Notes: a model not told the origin generated them from the letters alone. A stretch of DNA of 64,000 nucleotides from Fictibacillus solisalsi (GCF_900103485.1 NZ_FNHW01000002.1:1-64000), one strand, 5' to 3'. Positions 1-11,163 are shown, numbered from the stretch's first letter. Program-made: numbers and translations.

Positions 1-165
1 GTTCCAACGTCTGCCGCTTTTAAACGAGCGTTTCAGCTTTAGTCATCATCCAGCTTCAGCAGCCAGTGCCTCGATCGTTTCACTCTCAACCCTCAACACA
101 AAAATCGTGTTGCTGGTTGAGAGTTCCAACGCTTATCGGCCCTAAACGGCTGCTTCAGCTTTAGT
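1..165. repeat. Hairpin-forming repeat upstream of pcrB
   Basis: Bases 1-43 and 123-165 are imperfect direct copies of one 43-base unit, both starting GTTCCAACG and ending TTTCAGCTTTAGT or a near match, 122 bases apart. Between them, 82-91 pairs perfectly with 115-124 and 94-99 with 107-112, giving a long hairpin with a 7-base loop. An outer arm (52-64) is nearly complementary to 148-160. No ORF fits. It looks like a folded intergenic repeat, possibly the end of an array beginning before the window. Confidence 0.6.
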
Positions 166-180
166 TAACTAGGAGGATTT

Positions 181-870
181 ATGAATTTTGATTATCGGGT
201 TTGGAAGCATGTGTTTAAGCTGGATCCCAATAAGGAAATTTCCGATGCGGATCTTGAAGCGATCTGCGAGTCGGGTACAGATGCCATCATTGTGGGCGGA
301 AGTGACGGAGTAACACTTGATAATACTCTTGATCTGATGTCTCGTGTGCGCAAGTATGCCGTTCCGTGTGTCCTGGAAGTGACCACGATTGAATCCCTCA
401 CACCGGGTTTTGATCTGTATTACATTCCGACAGTGCTAAACAGCAAGGATGCGAGCTTTATTGTTGGCCTTCAGCATGAAGCTGTGAAAGAATACGGCGA
501 TCTGATGAACTGGGACGAGGTTGTGACAGAAGGCTATTGCATTGCCAATCCCGATTGCAAAGCTGCCGGCTATTCAAGCGCCAATGCCAGTCTTTCATTG
601 GAAGATGTTGTAGCTTATGCGCGCATGTCGGAAAAAATGTTCCGGCTCCCCATCTTTTATCTGGAGTACAGCGGAACATATGGCGATATCGAAGTAGTAA
701 AAGAGGTCAGAAAAGTTCTGGACCGCACCAGGTTTTATTATGGAGGCGGCATTCAAAGTGCGGAGCAGGCCAGGGAAATGGCCATGTTTGCCGATACGGT
801 TGTGGTCGGAAACATCATTTATGACAATGTGCAGGCAGCAATTGAAACGGTAAAAGCTGCAAAAGGATAA
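181..870 (+). CDS. pcrB: Heptaprenylglyceryl phosphate synthase PcrB
   Basis: Protein of 229 residues, the usual length for PcrB. The family is a TIM-barrel prenyltransferase that joins a long polyprenyl diphosphate to glycerol-1-phosphate, making an archaea-like ether lipid precursor in Bacillus. The sequence shows the typical start ([16 protein letters not shown]), the IIVGGSDG phosphate-binding segment near residue 37, and the C-terminal YYGGGI and VVVGNIIYD segments. The ATG has a clear AGGAGG site at 171-176. It lies 66 bases before pcrA, as in B. subtilis, so the two are probably co-transcribed. Recognition is by whole-protein resemblance plus order. Confidence 0.95.
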   Translation: MNFDYRVWKHVFKLDPNKEISDADLEAICESGTDAIIVGGSDGVTLDNTLDLMSRVRKYAVPCVLEVTTIESLTPGFDLYYIPTVLNSKDASFIVGLQHEAVKEYGDLMNWDEVVTEGYCIANPDCKAAGYSSANASLSLEDVVAYARMSEKMFRLPIFYLEYSGTYGDIEVVKEVRKVLDRTRFYYGGGIQSAEQAREMAMFADTVVVGNIIYDNVQAAIETVKAAKG

Positions 871-936
871 TTGAATACAGCTTGAGATTCCTTTATGATA
901 GAAATAAGAACAAATGTTTGGGCAGGTGAAGTGTAA

Positions 937-3180
937 ATGAGTATGCATCAAATGGTTGAACAGTTGCTGACAGGGCTTAATCCTGAACAAAAGGCAGCCG
1001 TAAAACATACAGAAGGACCGCTATTGATTATGGCGGGAGCGGGAAGCGGGAAGACACGTGTGCTGACCCACCGCATCGCGTATTTAATGATGGAAAAAGA
1101 AGTGGCTCCGTGGAACATTCTCGCAATTACATTTACGAACAAAGCGGCGCGCGAGATGAAGGACAGGGTGGCGGCAATAACCGGACCGGTCGCGGAGGAC
1201 ATTTGGATTTCCACGTTCCACTCGATGTGTGTGCGGATTTTGCGCCGTGATATTGACCGGATCGGCATCAGCCGGAACTTCTCGATTCTTGATTCTACCG
1301 ATCAGCTTTCGGTAATCAAAAATATTTTAAAAGATAAGAACATTGATCCGAAAAAGTTTGAGCCTCGAAGCATTCTGGGTTCCATCTCATCATTGAAAAA
1401 TGAGCTGAAAACGAGCGGCGATTTTGAAAAAACGATGAACGGGCCGTATGACACAGTAGTGCATGAGGTATACCAAGAATATGAAAAACGTTTGAAAAAG
1501 AACTCTGCGCTCGATTTTGATGATTTAATTATGACAACCATTCATTTATTCAAGCGTGTGCCGGAAGTGCTGCAATTCTATCAGCGTAAATTCCAGTACA
1601 TTCATGTGGATGAGTATCAGGATACGAACCGTGCGCAGTATATGCTCGTGAATATGCTGGCTGACCGGTTCCGCAACCTCTGTGTGGTCGGGGACTCCGA
1701 CCAGTCCATCTACGGCTGGCGTGGCGCGGACATCGCCAACATTCTTTCCTTTGAAAAGGATTATAACGACGCCAAGGTAATTCTTCTTGAACAAAACTAC
1801 CGATCCACGAAAACCATTCTTGATGCGGCGAACAAGGTAATCGAAAACAACTTTAACCGCAAACCCAAGAATCTGTGGACCGACAAAACCGGGGGCCAGA
1901 ATATCACCTACTACCAGGGAGATAATGAGCACGATGAAGGCCATTATATCGCGGGGAAAATCCGTGAAATGACCGCCGGCGGCCCGCGTAAATGCTCGGA
2001 CATTGCCATTCTCTACCGGACGAACGCACAGTCCCGTGTGATCGAGGAAATTTTGATCAAGTCAAACATTCCTTATAATATCGTCGGGGGCATCAAGTTC
2101 TATGACAGAAAAGAGATCAAGGACATCCTTGCCTACCTGCGGCTGATCGCAAATCCCGATGATGATATCAGTATGATGCGAATCATCAATGTTCCAAAAC
2201 GCGGAATTGGTGCGTCGACCGTTGATAAGATTTTGCATTATGGTGCAGATAACGACCTTTCCATGTATCAGGCGCTTCAGGAAGTGGAGCAGATCGGCCT
2301 GTCTCCTCGCTTTACCAATGTACTGCGGGAGTTTTCCGAGCTGATCACGAACTGGAACCGGATGCAGGAATTCCTTTCCGTTACCGAGCTTGTGGAAGAA
2401 GTCATCGATAAAACCGGCTACCGCGACATGCTGAAGGCGGATAAGTCGCTTGAAGCAGAGAGCCGTCTGGAGAACATCGACGAATTTCTTTCCGTTACCC
2501 AGGACTTTGAAAAGAATCAGGACGACAAAAGCCTTGTAGCCTTCCTGACGGATCTTGCCCTCGTGGCTGACATTGACCGTCTGGATGAGGATGAAGGCGA
2601 CAAGCCGAAGGAATCCGTTGTACTTATGACCTTGCACTCTGCCAAAGGGCTGGAGTTTCCGGTCGTATTCCTGATGGGTCTGGAAGAAGGAGTTTTCCCG
2701 CACAGCCGTGCGCTGTTTGAAGAAAGCGAAATGGAAGAAGAGCGCCGTCTGGCTTACGTGGGAATCACCCGTGCTGAGGAGGAGCTGTTTTTGACCAACG
2801 CACGTATGCGGACACTCTTCGGCCGTACGAACATGAACCCGGTTTCCCGCTTTATCGGTGAAATTCCGGAAGAACTCTTGGAATCTGAGCAGAAGGAAAA
2901 AGAGGCATCTCCAAGCTGGGGCAGACCTTCACGTTCCAATACGGCACCGTCCTTCATGAGACAGCCGGGAGCGAAGAAAACATCACCGGTATTTACATCA
3001 CCCGGCGGTGAAAATGCAGACTGGAAAGTTAGCGATAAAGTAAAACACCGCAAATGGGGAACCGGAGTTGTCGTCAGCATGAAGGGTGAAGGCGACTCTA
3101 TCGAACTTGATATCGCCTTCCCTCAGCCGGTGGGGCTTAAGCGTCTGCTCGCCAAGTTTGCACCAATTGAAAAAGTATAG
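937..3180 (+). CDS. pcrA: ATP-dependent DNA helicase PcrA
   Basis: A 747-residue superfamily 1A helicase that moves 3'-5' on single-stranded DNA and acts in repair, removal of RNA polymerase and RecA, and rolling-circle replication. Walker A (AGAGSGKT) is at 33-40, the DEYQDT Walker B near 225, followed by the [14 protein letters not shown] motif III region, the QNYRS motif IV region and the [16 protein letters not shown] motif V region. The C-terminal tail ([18 protein letters not shown]) is the Tudor-like RNA polymerase-binding domain typical of PcrA. AGGTGA at 924-929 supports the ATG at 937; another ATG lies two codons later. Confidence 0.97.
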   Translation: MSMHQMVEQLLTGLNPEQKAAVKHTEGPLLIMAGAGSGKTRVLTHRIAYLMMEKEVAPWNILAITFTNKAAREMKDRVAAITGPVAEDIWISTFHSMCVRILRRDIDRIGISRNFSILDSTDQLSVIKNILKDKNIDPKKFEPRSILGSISSLKNELKTSGDFEKTMNGPYDTVVHEVYQEYEKRLKKNSALDFDDLIMTTIHLFKRVPEVLQFYQRKFQYIHVDEYQDTNRAQYMLVNMLADRFRNLCVVGDSDQSIYGWRGADIANILSFEKDYNDAKVILLEQNYRSTKTILDAANKVIENNFNRKPKNLWTDKTGGQNITYYQGDNEHDEGHYIAGKIREMTAGGPRKCSDIAILYRTNAQSRVIEEILIKSNIPYNIVGGIKFYDRKEIKDILAYLRLIANPDDDISMMRIINVPKRGIGASTVDKILHYGADNDLSMYQALQEVEQIGLSPRFTNVLREFSELITNWNRMQEFLSVTELVEEVIDKTGYRDMLKADKSLEAESRLENIDEFLSVTQDFEKNQDDKSLVAFLTDLALVADIDRLDEDEGDKPKESVVLMTLHSAKGLEFPVVFLMGLEEGVFPHSRALFEESEMEEERRLAYVGITRAEEELFLTNARMRTLFGRTNMNPVSRFIGEIPEELLESEQKEKEASPSWGRPSRSNTAPSFMRQPGAKKTSPVFTSPGGENADWKVSDKVKHRKWGTGVVVSMKGEGDSIELDIAFPQPVGLKRLLAKFAPIEKV

Positions 3181-5223
<2,043 letters not shown>

Positions 5224-5267
5224 AGAATAGCTCTGTTCCATCAAGTTATTTGGAGGAGTGTTTTACC

Positions 5268-6467
5268 ATGATAAAACGGATCAGTCTGATCCTGTTAAGC
5301 TCCCTTTTGCTCCTGACCGGCTGTCTGAACAGAGACAAGCTGCAAAAGGAAGAGGAAGTTGTTAAGAAAAAAGGGAAGACCGAAGAAAAGGCAATCATTA
5401 CTGGGGAAATCAACACCGGGGAAAAATACTACCGAAGCATCGTGCCCTTTGAACCCGGCGGCGCCCGCGGCCTGATCAAGTATGGCGTGGACAACCGTCT
5501 GGACATTAACGAATTTGAACTTGGTCTTATGAGGATCGCTCAGGACGATTTCAGCACAGACAAGTATTATTACCAGGAAGGGCAATATCTGTCTTCTACC
5601 ACCGTCAATAACTGGCTGAAGCGTGCAGATGAAAAAGTGGATAAAAACAGCAAGACGGACATGTCGCAAAAAGGACTCAATCCTGCCCTTGGCGTGAAAA
5701 AGGATGCGCCTTACAAGCAAGTGCTGGATGCCGAAGACAAGCATCCGAAATACTTATCTTACGTTCTGGAACAAAACTATTTGGTTCAAAGCGGAAACGA
5801 CAAAGTAAAGCTGGGCGGCCTGGTAGTGGGGCTTTCATTTAACTCTACCTATTATTACAAAGCAACAGACAGCTCCGGCCTGATCTACAATGGATCCAAG
5901 AAGCTGCAGGCAAGTGATGTTGCCCAGGAAGCAAGACAGATGGGTCAGCAGGTGTTGAAACGACTGCGTCAAAATAGTTCATTGAAGAATGTGCCGATCA
6001 CGATCGCTCTTTACCAGGAAGCAGAGAAGGAATCGGTTACTCCAGGACACTTTTTTGCAAAAGCGGAAGCTGGAGCAGGCAGCACCCAGCTGGGCAGCTG
6101 GGACAAGATCGATGAGAAGTACTATCTGTTCCCATCAAAAGAAGCCACAGCAAATAAGCGGGATGATGCGGAGAAGTTTAATAACTTCAAATCCAAAATT
6201 CAGGATTACTTCCCGAACTATGTGGGTGTCATTGGTAAGGCTCATTACCATGATGGCAGCCTGGACCGGCTGGATATTGATATTCCGATGCAGTTCCAAG
6301 GGAAAGCCGAAGTTATTTCCTTTACACAGTATGTAACGTCTTCGGTTATGAAGGAACTTCCAAACGTGCCGGTGACGATTAACATCCAATCTGCGGTCAA
6401 CGAACCGGAAGCGTTGATCGTCCGGGATGATGGCAGCGGCGAACCAAACGTGCATATTTATAGATAG
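5268..6467 (+). CDS. camS: CamS-family lipoprotein (YerH)
   Basis: A 399-residue exported lipoprotein. The N-terminus has a lysine-arginine start, a hydrophobic stretch and the lipobox LLTGC, so the mature protein would be anchored by the cysteine to the outer face of the membrane. The rest matches the CamS sex-pheromone-precursor family (B. subtilis YerH), including the FEPGGARGLIKYGVDNR segment. In enterococci and staphylococci the signal peptide of this family gives rise to a pheromone; in bacilli the role is not established. GGAGGAG at 5252-5258 places the start at ATG 5268. Last gene of the pcrB-pcrA-ligA-camS group, followed by a terminator. Confidence 0.92.
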   Translation: MIKRISLILLSSLLLLTGCLNRDKLQKEEEVVKKKGKTEEKAIITGEINTGEKYYRSIVPFEPGGARGLIKYGVDNRLDINEFELGLMRIAQDDFSTDKYYYQEGQYLSSTTVNNWLKRADEKVDKNSKTDMSQKGLNPALGVKKDAPYKQVLDAEDKHPKYLSYVLEQNYLVQSGNDKVKLGGLVVGLSFNSTYYYKATDSSGLIYNGSKKLQASDVAQEARQMGQQVLKRLRQNSSLKNVPITIALYQEAEKESVTPGHFFAKAEAGAGSTQLGSWDKIDEKYYLFPSKEATANKRDDAEKFNNFKSKIQDYFPNYVGVIGKAHYHDGSLDRLDIDIPMQFQGKAEVISFTQYVTSSVMKELPNVPVTINIQSAVNEPEALIVRDDGSGEPNVHIYR

Positions 6468-6473
6468 TGAATG

Positions 6474-6510
6474 AGACAGACCTTTGAACCCTCAAGGGTC
6501 TGTCTTCTTC
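6474..6510 (+). terminator. Terminator after camS
   Basis: AGACAGACCTTT pairs with AAGGGTCTGTCT with one mismatch around an 8-base loop, followed by a T-rich run. It closes the pcrB-camS operon. Confidence 0.75.
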
Positions 6511-6588
6511 TATTTGCATACTTATGAAAACCCTTGCAAACAAAGGGTTTATTGTACATTTCAAATAATTCCGACTATTTTTCATAGT

Positions 6589-6647
6589 TTGAACTGTGGC
6601 ACGAGTTTAGGGTAGAATAGACATGTTGCATAATGAAAACGCTTAAG
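6589..6647 (+). promoter_or_regulatory. rocA promoter with cre-like site
   Basis: TTGAAC (6589-6594) and TAGAAT (6613-6618) are 18 bases apart, a good sigma-A promoter. At 6633-6647 lies ATGAAAACGCTTAAG, which matches 13 of 15 positions of the CcpA cre consensus (WTGNAARCGNWWWCA). Its position just downstream of the start of transcription would fit carbon repression of proline/arginine use. A TGGCAC at 6597-6602 resembles half of a sigma-L promoter, but no matching -12 element follows. Confidence 0.55.
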
Positions 6648-6665
6648 CGCATAGGAGGGGACAAA

Positions 6666-8213
6666 ATGATTCGAGAGTACAAACACGAACCATTTACGGA
6701 TTTTTCAGTTAAAGAAAACAAGAAGGCTTTTGAGGAAGCTTTAGATCTTGTTAATTCCCAGCTAGGCAAAGAGTATCCTCTTGTCATTGGCGGAGAGCGC
6801 ATCACAACTGATGAAAAGATTGTTTCTATTAATCCGGCCAATAAAGAAGAAGTAATTGGTACGGTTTCTAAAGCAAATAAAGATTTGGCTGAAAAAGCCA
6901 TGCAAACCGCAGTTTCCACCTTTGAAACATGGAAAAAGTGGTCTCCAGAATCACGTGCCAGCATTCTTTACCGCGCGGCTGCCATCTTGCGCCGCCGTAA
7001 GCATGAATTCTCGGCATATCTGGTAAAAGAAGGCGGAAAGCCATGGAAGGAAGCAGATGCAGATACTGCAGAAGCAATTGACTTCCTTGAATTTTATGCG
7101 CGCCAAATGGAACTACTGAAAAACGGCGTACCGGTTAAAAGCCGTGAAGGCGAGATCAACCAGTTCAACTACATCCCATTGGGTGTGGGAATTGTCATCT
7201 CTCCATTCAACTTCCCGCTTGCGATCATGGCAGGAACAACAGTGGCTGCGATTGTCGGAGGAAATACGGTTCTTCTTAAGCCTGCAAACAACACACCGGT
7301 TGTGGCAGCGAAATTTGCAGAGGTTATGGAGCAAGCCGGACTTCCTGAGGGTGTCCTGAACTTCATCCCTGGAAGCGGAGCAGAAGTCGGCGACTATCTT
7401 GTTGACCACCCGAAGACCCGCTTTGTATCCTTCACAGGTTCCCGTGAAGTAGGCTGCCGTATTTATGAGCGCGCAGCAAAAGTACAACCTGGCCAAATCT
7501 GGCTGAAGCGTGTGATTGCTGAAATGGGCGGAAAAGACACCATGGTTATCGACAACAACGTAGATACTGACATGGCGGCATCTGCGATTGTATTCTCGGC
7601 GTTTGGCTTCTCCGGACAAAAATGTTCTGCAGGATCCCGTGCGGTAGTGCATCAGGACGTATACGATGAAGTGCTTGAAAAGGCGGTTGCCCTTACCAAG
7701 TCTCTTCGCGTAGGAAATCCGGAAGACCTCGGAAACTACATGGGCCCTGTGATCGACCAGGCTGCGTTTAACAAAATCATGAGCTACATCGAAATTGCCA
7801 AAACAGAAGGCAAAGTTGTGGCAGGCGGAGAAGGCGACGACTCTAAAGGCTTCTTCATCCAGCCGACGATTGTGGCAGATGTGGATGAAAAAGCACGTGT
7901 TATGCAGGAAGAAATCTTTGGACCGGTTGTGGCATTCTGCAAGGCACGCGACTTCGACCACATGATGGAAATCGCAAACAACACAGAGTACGGCTTAACA
8001 GGTGCACTTGTTACAAATAATCGCGAGCACATCGATCGTGCGAAAGAAGAATTCCATGTTGGAAACCTTTACTTCAACCGCGGTTGTACTGGAGCGATTG
8101 TTGGATATCAGCCGTTTGGCGGATTCAACATGTCCGGTACTGACTCCAAAGCGGGCGGTCCTGACTACCTTCTTCTTCACATGCAGGCAAAAACAACTTC
8201 AGAATTGTTATAA
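6666..8213 (+). CDS. rocA: L-glutamate gamma-semialdehyde dehydrogenase (P5C dehydrogenase)
   Basis: A 515-residue NAD+-dependent aldehyde dehydrogenase oxidising glutamate semialdehyde (from P5C) to glutamate, the last step of proline and arginine breakdown. Seen: the substrate/NAD loop ([13 protein letters not shown]), FTGSREVG, the AEMGGKD segment containing the general-base glutamate, the [12 protein letters not shown] segment with the nucleophilic cysteine, and EIFGPV. Length and sequence match RocA/PruA of bacilli closely. ATG 6666 has AGGAGGGG at 6654-6661. It stands alone between terminators, with no proline dehydrogenase beside it, so the first step must be encoded elsewhere. rocA and pruA are both used as names. 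Confidence 0.95.
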   Translation: MIREYKHEPFTDFSVKENKKAFEEALDLVNSQLGKEYPLVIGGERITTDEKIVSINPANKEEVIGTVSKANKDLAEKAMQTAVSTFETWKKWSPESRASILYRAAAILRRRKHEFSAYLVKEGGKPWKEADADTAEAIDFLEFYARQMELLKNGVPVKSREGEINQFNYIPLGVGIVISPFNFPLAIMAGTTVAAIVGGNTVLLKPANNTPVVAAKFAEVMEQAGLPEGVLNFIPGSGAEVGDYLVDHPKTRFVSFTGSREVGCRIYERAAKVQPGQIWLKRVIAEMGGKDTMVIDNNVDTDMAASAIVFSAFGFSGQKCSAGSRAVVHQDVYDEVLEKAVALTKSLRVGNPEDLGNYMGPVIDQAAFNKIMSYIEIAKTEGKVVAGGEGDDSKGFFIQPTIVADVDEKARVMQEEIFGPVVAFCKARDFDHMMEIANNTEYGLTGALVTNNREHIDRAKEEFHVGNLYFNRGCTGAIVGYQPFGGFNMSGTDSKAGGPDYLLLHMQAKTTSELL

Positions 8214-8220
8214 AACAGAA

Positions 8221-8258
8221 AATCCCCCTGATGGCCTCGGCCATAGGGGGATTTTATT
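8221..8258 (+). terminator. Terminator after rocA
   Basis: AATCCCCCTGATGGCC pairs with GGCCATAGGGGGATT with a small bulge, followed by TTTATTT. Confidence 0.85.
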
Positions 8259-8359
8259 TAGTAAAAATGATGTGTTGGGTGAGTAAATTCTCCGATACCG
8301 TGAGTAAACCTCACCATGCACCCTGTCAGAAGAGCTGTCCGGGAACTCGGCAGCTTTTT

Positions 8360-9055
8360 TTACAGGTGATGATCAGCGTCAAGAGCGGACATCACAAAGC
8401 CTTTACGGAGAACCGATTCAATTTGCAGCCAGGGGGACAGCTTTTTTCGTACCCGGTAAATCAAGGAATTCAATTCATCTGATCCTACATCAGGCACACG
8501 GCCATCGATCCAGGCCCGCTCATTCCAGACGTGCCGTTTCATTTCTTCCTTTGAAACAAACTGTCCAAGGGAAGCGTAAAGGAGCTGAAAACACTGAAAC
8601 TCCTTATGGGAGAAATGAATGTCAGTTTCCCTCAAACGTACCTTTTGCAGCACCTCATATACCTCAATAAAGTTGGCAGATGGGCGGCTGACCGGCGTTA
8701 CAGGATCATAATCGAGCGTCTCAAACGAGTTGGTTACCATATACTTCATGGAAATCATGCCATTGACGAGCGTGATCTGGTCCCCATGATTCAACGAATA
8801 GTTTTTATTTGGAACGAGCGGAATGCCGTTCAGGCACGTGCCATGCTTGCTTCCAAGATCCATCAATTGGGGCGCAGAGCATTCGCAATCGATGACACAA
8901 TGCTGTCTGGAGACGAGCGGGATATGAAAAGCAATCCCGGGAGCAGGACTTGCCCCAAACCGTCCGATGGATAATTTGCGCTTCAAATAAATAAATTCAC
9001 TTTCATACGGCTGGCCCCGTTCAATCAATAAATGACGCTTTTCTAAAACGTCCAT
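8360..9055 (-). CDS. FHA domain-winged helix transcriptional regulator
   Basis: A 231-residue protein of two parts. Residues about 10-105 form a forkhead-associated domain, the phosphothreonine-binding module, with its hallmark residues: Gly31-Arg32, Ser49-Arg50-Gln51-His52 and Asn76-Gly77. Residues about 135-228 look like an OmpR/PhoB-type winged helix (FSHKEFQCFQLLYASLGQFVS..., then SLIYRVRKKL and a GKGF-like wing, here RKGF). There is no receiver domain, so the input is probably a Ser/Thr kinase substrate rather than a histidine kinase. ATG 9055 follows AAGGTGA; an ATG five codons upstream lacks a site. It is divergent from the beta-lactamase gene, which it may control (inference). The target is unknown. 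Confidence 0.8.
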   Translation of the reverse strand: MDVLEKRHLLIERGQPYESEFIYLKRKLSIGRFGASPAPGIAFHIPLVSRQHCVIDCECSAPQLMDLGSKHGTCLNGIPLVPNKNYSLNHGDQITLVNGMISMKYMVTNSFETLDYDPVTPVSRPSANFIEVYEVLQKVRLRETDIHFSHKEFQCFQLLYASLGQFVSKEEMKRHVWNERAWIDGRVPDVGSDELNSLIYRVRKKLSPWLQIESVLRKGFVMSALDADHHL

Positions 9056-9192
9056 TTCCTTCACCTTCATTTATCTGATTTTTCTGATAGTTATTAGAGA
9101 ATTGTCAGTCTTGTTCCATTGATGATAAGAATGAGAAAGAATACCATCAATACCATAGCAGGAAATTTCAAGGAATGAAAGGTAGGATGGTC

Positions 9193-9993
9193 ATGGATAA
9201 AAAGAAAATGGGAAAAGCATTCGTATGTGGGATGATGGCAGCGGGACTCCTGGCTGCACCGTTCGTTACCGGAGCTCATGCTCAAGTGCCAAAAACAGAA
9301 ATTAGCCATCATCAAAATACAATCACAAATGAAAGCGGGACAGTGACCCTCACTCAGATCAAGCCCCATGTATGGGTACATACAACCATTGGAGAGTTTA
9401 ACGGAGTGGCGGTCCCGTCCAACGGTCTTCTAGTGGAAACGTCAAAAGGGCTTTTGCTTGTCGATTCCTCATGGGATGATCCGAAGACTGATGAACTGCT
9501 GGATGTCATTGATCAGCATTTTAAAAAACCAATCAAAAATGCGATCATCACCCATTGGCATTCCGACCGGATGGGCGGGATCAAAACGCTGAAAGATAGA
9601 GGAATTCGTGTATATACCACAGAGATGACAGCGACACTCGGTATGCAAAATGGATATGAAGGACCGGACCGGCTGCTCGACCCCGTTTTGACGGATTTAA
9701 AGTTTGGTGATGTAAAGGTGGAAACGTTCTATCCGGGAAAGGGACACACTGAGGACAACATTACGATTTATTTCCCTCAGTATAAGCTGCTTGTCGGAGG
9801 CTGTCTGATCAAAGACCAGAAGGCTGAAGATCTTGGGAACACAGCGGACGGGGATGTACAGGCCTGGCCAGCCTCTGTGCAGCGGGTCATTGACCGCTAT
9901 CCAAAAGCCAGAACCGTTGTACCGGGGCATGGAAATGTGGGAGGGAAATCCCTTCTTTATCACACGATCGAACTGCTTGAGGAAAACCAATAA
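9193..9993 (+). CDS. Subclass B1 metallo-beta-lactamase
   Basis: A 266-residue secreted zinc hydrolase close to B. cereus BcII, which opens the beta-lactam ring of penicillins, cephalosporins and carbapenems. The N-terminus is a signal peptide ending near AHA-Q (about residue 30). All B1 zinc ligands are present: His121 and His123 and Asp125 in HWHSD, His185 in GKGHTEDN, Cys204 in GGCLIK and His246 in VPGHGN; the lysine after the cysteine motif is the usual carboxylate-binding residue, and Arg126 follows Asp125 as in BcII. ATG 9193 is chosen because AAAGGTAGG ends six bases before it. The neighbouring divergent FHA regulator is a candidate controller. Activity is inferred from conserved residues. 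Confidence 0.93.
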   Translation: MDKKKMGKAFVCGMMAAGLLAAPFVTGAHAQVPKTEISHHQNTITNESGTVTLTQIKPHVWVHTTIGEFNGVAVPSNGLLVETSKGLLLVDSSWDDPKTDELLDVIDQHFKKPIKNAIITHWHSDRMGGIKTLKDRGIRVYTTEMTATLGMQNGYEGPDRLLDPVLTDLKFGDVKVETFYPGKGHTEDNITIYFPQYKLLVGGCLIKDQKAEDLGNTADGDVQAWPASVQRVIDRYPKARTVVPGHGNVGGKSLLYHTIELLEENQ

Positions 9994-10031
9994 AAAAACA
10001 GGCAGGAACCTAAGTTCCTGCCTGTTTTCTT
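9991..10031. terminator. Bidirectional terminator between bla and doxX-like gene
   Basis: ACAGGCAGGAAC (9998-10009) pairs perfectly with 10014-10025 around a 4-base loop, with A-rich and T-rich flanks, serving both convergent genes. Confidence 0.9.
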
Positions 10032-10041
10032 GTGTATTGGA

Positions 10042-10440
10042 TTAGAACCAAAGTGCATCAAGAGAGTACGCGCCTGCGCCTGTAAATGCCACACCAAGTG
10101 CGACTGCGATCAAAACGAGGTTATACTCATAACCGCCAGCAGTTGACCATAAACCGTTAGCACCGTGAACTTTCACAATGGCCATCAGCATGGTAACAAT
10201 AATCGCTGCAGCTCCAAGCCATGTCACAAGTCCTGCTGCGAACAACAAGCCACCGCCGAATTCTGCAAGTGCTGCAAACACGGCCATAGTGTAGCCGGGT
10301 TTAACGCCAATGGACTCGAGCCAGCCGGCTGTTCCTTTCAAACCGTGGCCACCGAACCACCCAAACAACTTTTGCGCGCCGTGGCCGACGAACAACAGAC
10401 CTACAACAATACGAATAATAAGAAGACCTAAATCTAACAT
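10042..10440 (-). CDS. DoxX family membrane protein
   Basis: A 132-residue integral membrane protein with four hydrophobic helices. The start (LLIIRIVVGLLFVGHGAQKLFGWFGG) is the DoxX signature. Family members include B. subtilis CatD, a partner of catechol dioxygenase, and proteins linked to oxidative or electrophile stress; the biochemical role is not settled. ATG 10440 is preferred, with AAGGGG 11 bases upstream; an in-frame GTG four codons earlier overlaps that site. It is a single gene with a strong promoter carrying TTAC/GTAA palindromes (see the regulatory entry). Confidence 0.88.
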   Translation of the reverse strand: MLDLGLLIIRIVVGLLFVGHGAQKLFGWFGGHGLKGTAGWLESIGVKPGYTMAVFAALAEFGGGLLFAAGLVTWLGAAAIIVTMLMAIVKVHGANGLWSTAGGYEYNLVLIAVALGVAFTGAGAYSLDALWF

Positions 10441-10477
10441 ACTGTTCAACACCCCTTATATAAAATTAGTTAATTAC

Positions 10478-10521
10478 TTACTTTATGTTAGTATTATATG
10501 ATGAACTCTTACTTTTGTAAA
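10478..10521 (-). promoter_or_regulatory. doxX-like promoter with operator-like palindrome
   Basis: Read on the minus strand: TTTACA (10521-10516), 17 bases, TATAAT (10498-10493), a near-consensus sigma-A promoter. TTACTTTTGTAA (10509-10520), a TTAC-N4-GTAA palindrome, covers the -35. A second, looser TTAC-N5-GTTA lies at 10478-10490 downstream of the -10. This placement suggests repression; the motif recalls operators of MarR/DUF24 electrophile sensors such as YodB/CatR, which is a resemblance only. Confidence 0.55.
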
Positions 10522-10650
10522 GTACCTTTTAAAATATTTTATTCAAAGGCCTTGTACGCTATTCCAAGACATTCTTTTTTATTGAAGCTGACGCTCTCTG
10601 GAATTCAGAAATACATTGAAAAGTGGAACTCACGTTAAGGAGGAATTGCC

Positions 10651-10677
10651 ATGAGCCGGCCTGGCCCATATGCATGA
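10651..10677 (+). other. Possible 8-residue leader peptide MSRPGPYA
   Basis: An AAGGAGGAA ribosome site at 10637-10645 stands six bases before ATG 10651, which opens a frame of only eight codons (Met-Ser-Arg-Pro-Gly-Pro-Tyr-Ala, then TGA). A terminator-like hairpin follows within 25 bases. So strong a ribosome site before so short a frame suggests a leader peptide or attenuator for the downstream DUF3905 gene. It could instead be the scar of a lost gene. Confidence 0.35.
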
Positions 10678-10695
10678 AAGAGAATGGACAATAGT

Positions 10696-10727
10696 AAAAC
10701 CTCCATGCATCTGTGGAGGGTTTTTTA
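10696..10727 (+). terminator. Hairpin with T-run upstream of DUF3905 gene
   Basis: CCTCCA (10700-10705) pairs with TGGAGG (10714-10719) and six T residues follow at 10721-10726. The CCTCC arm could also pair with the GGAGG ribosome site of the short leader at 10638-10643, which would allow alternative folds. Confidence 0.5.
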
Positions 10728-10804
10728 TTAGGGAAGTAAGGCAACATAAAAGATGCCGATCTGGAGAAATTAGGAGTAACGCTTTTGGATTGGAGGACGT
10801 GCAA

Positions 10805-11158
10805 ATGCCGGATAAGAAGAAAGAAGAGAAACTGGATTCCCCCATTCTCGATGAAACCCTGCCCCATCAAGCTGATTCGCCCTCTTTTAAAGGATCAGGA
10901 GTGAAAATGCAGGCTCCTTTTGTAAACGAGCATGGAGTGGTGATCGGAGACAGCCTGTACAGCTCGGAGAATTCACCGCTCAATAACTGGAGCGAAGATA
11001 CAGACCCGAGCATCATGGCTGGCGACCAGTGGGTGCATCCCACCAATGATATCGGATGGAACACGGAAGAAAACCGGGAATTAATCGAAAAGAAGGTCAA
11101 GCCCAAGGGCGTTCCCTTTACGCATCCCACTATAGATACGAGCTACAGGAAGGATTAA
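10805..11158 (+). CDS. DUF3905 domain-containing protein
   Basis: A soluble protein of 117 residues, rich in acidic residues, tryptophan and proline, with no signal peptide or membrane helix. The central part (FVNEHGVVIGDSLYSSENSPLNNW ... DPSIMAGDQWVHPTNDIGW) matches the DUF3905 family found in spore-forming bacilli. No function is established. ATG 10805 has GGAGG nine bases upstream. It sits between a hairpin with a T-run and a good terminator, so it forms its own transcription unit ahead of gatCAB. Confidence 0.75.
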   Translation: MPDKKKEEKLDSPILDETLPHQADSPSFKGSGVKMQAPFVNEHGVVIGDSLYSSENSPLNNWSEDTDPSIMAGDQWVHPTNDIGWNTEENRELIEKKVKPKGVPFTHPTIDTSYRKD

Positions 11159-11163
11159 GAGAA

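Noticed and set aside
6597-6602. TGGCAC as a sigma-L (-24) element for rocA
   Set aside because: The matching -12 (TTGCA-like) is absent at the right distance; the sigma-A hexamers fit better.
7113-7961. Minus-strand frame of 282 codons opposite rocA
   Set aside because: Shadow of rocA; composition is His/Cys/Arg-rich and unlike a real protein.
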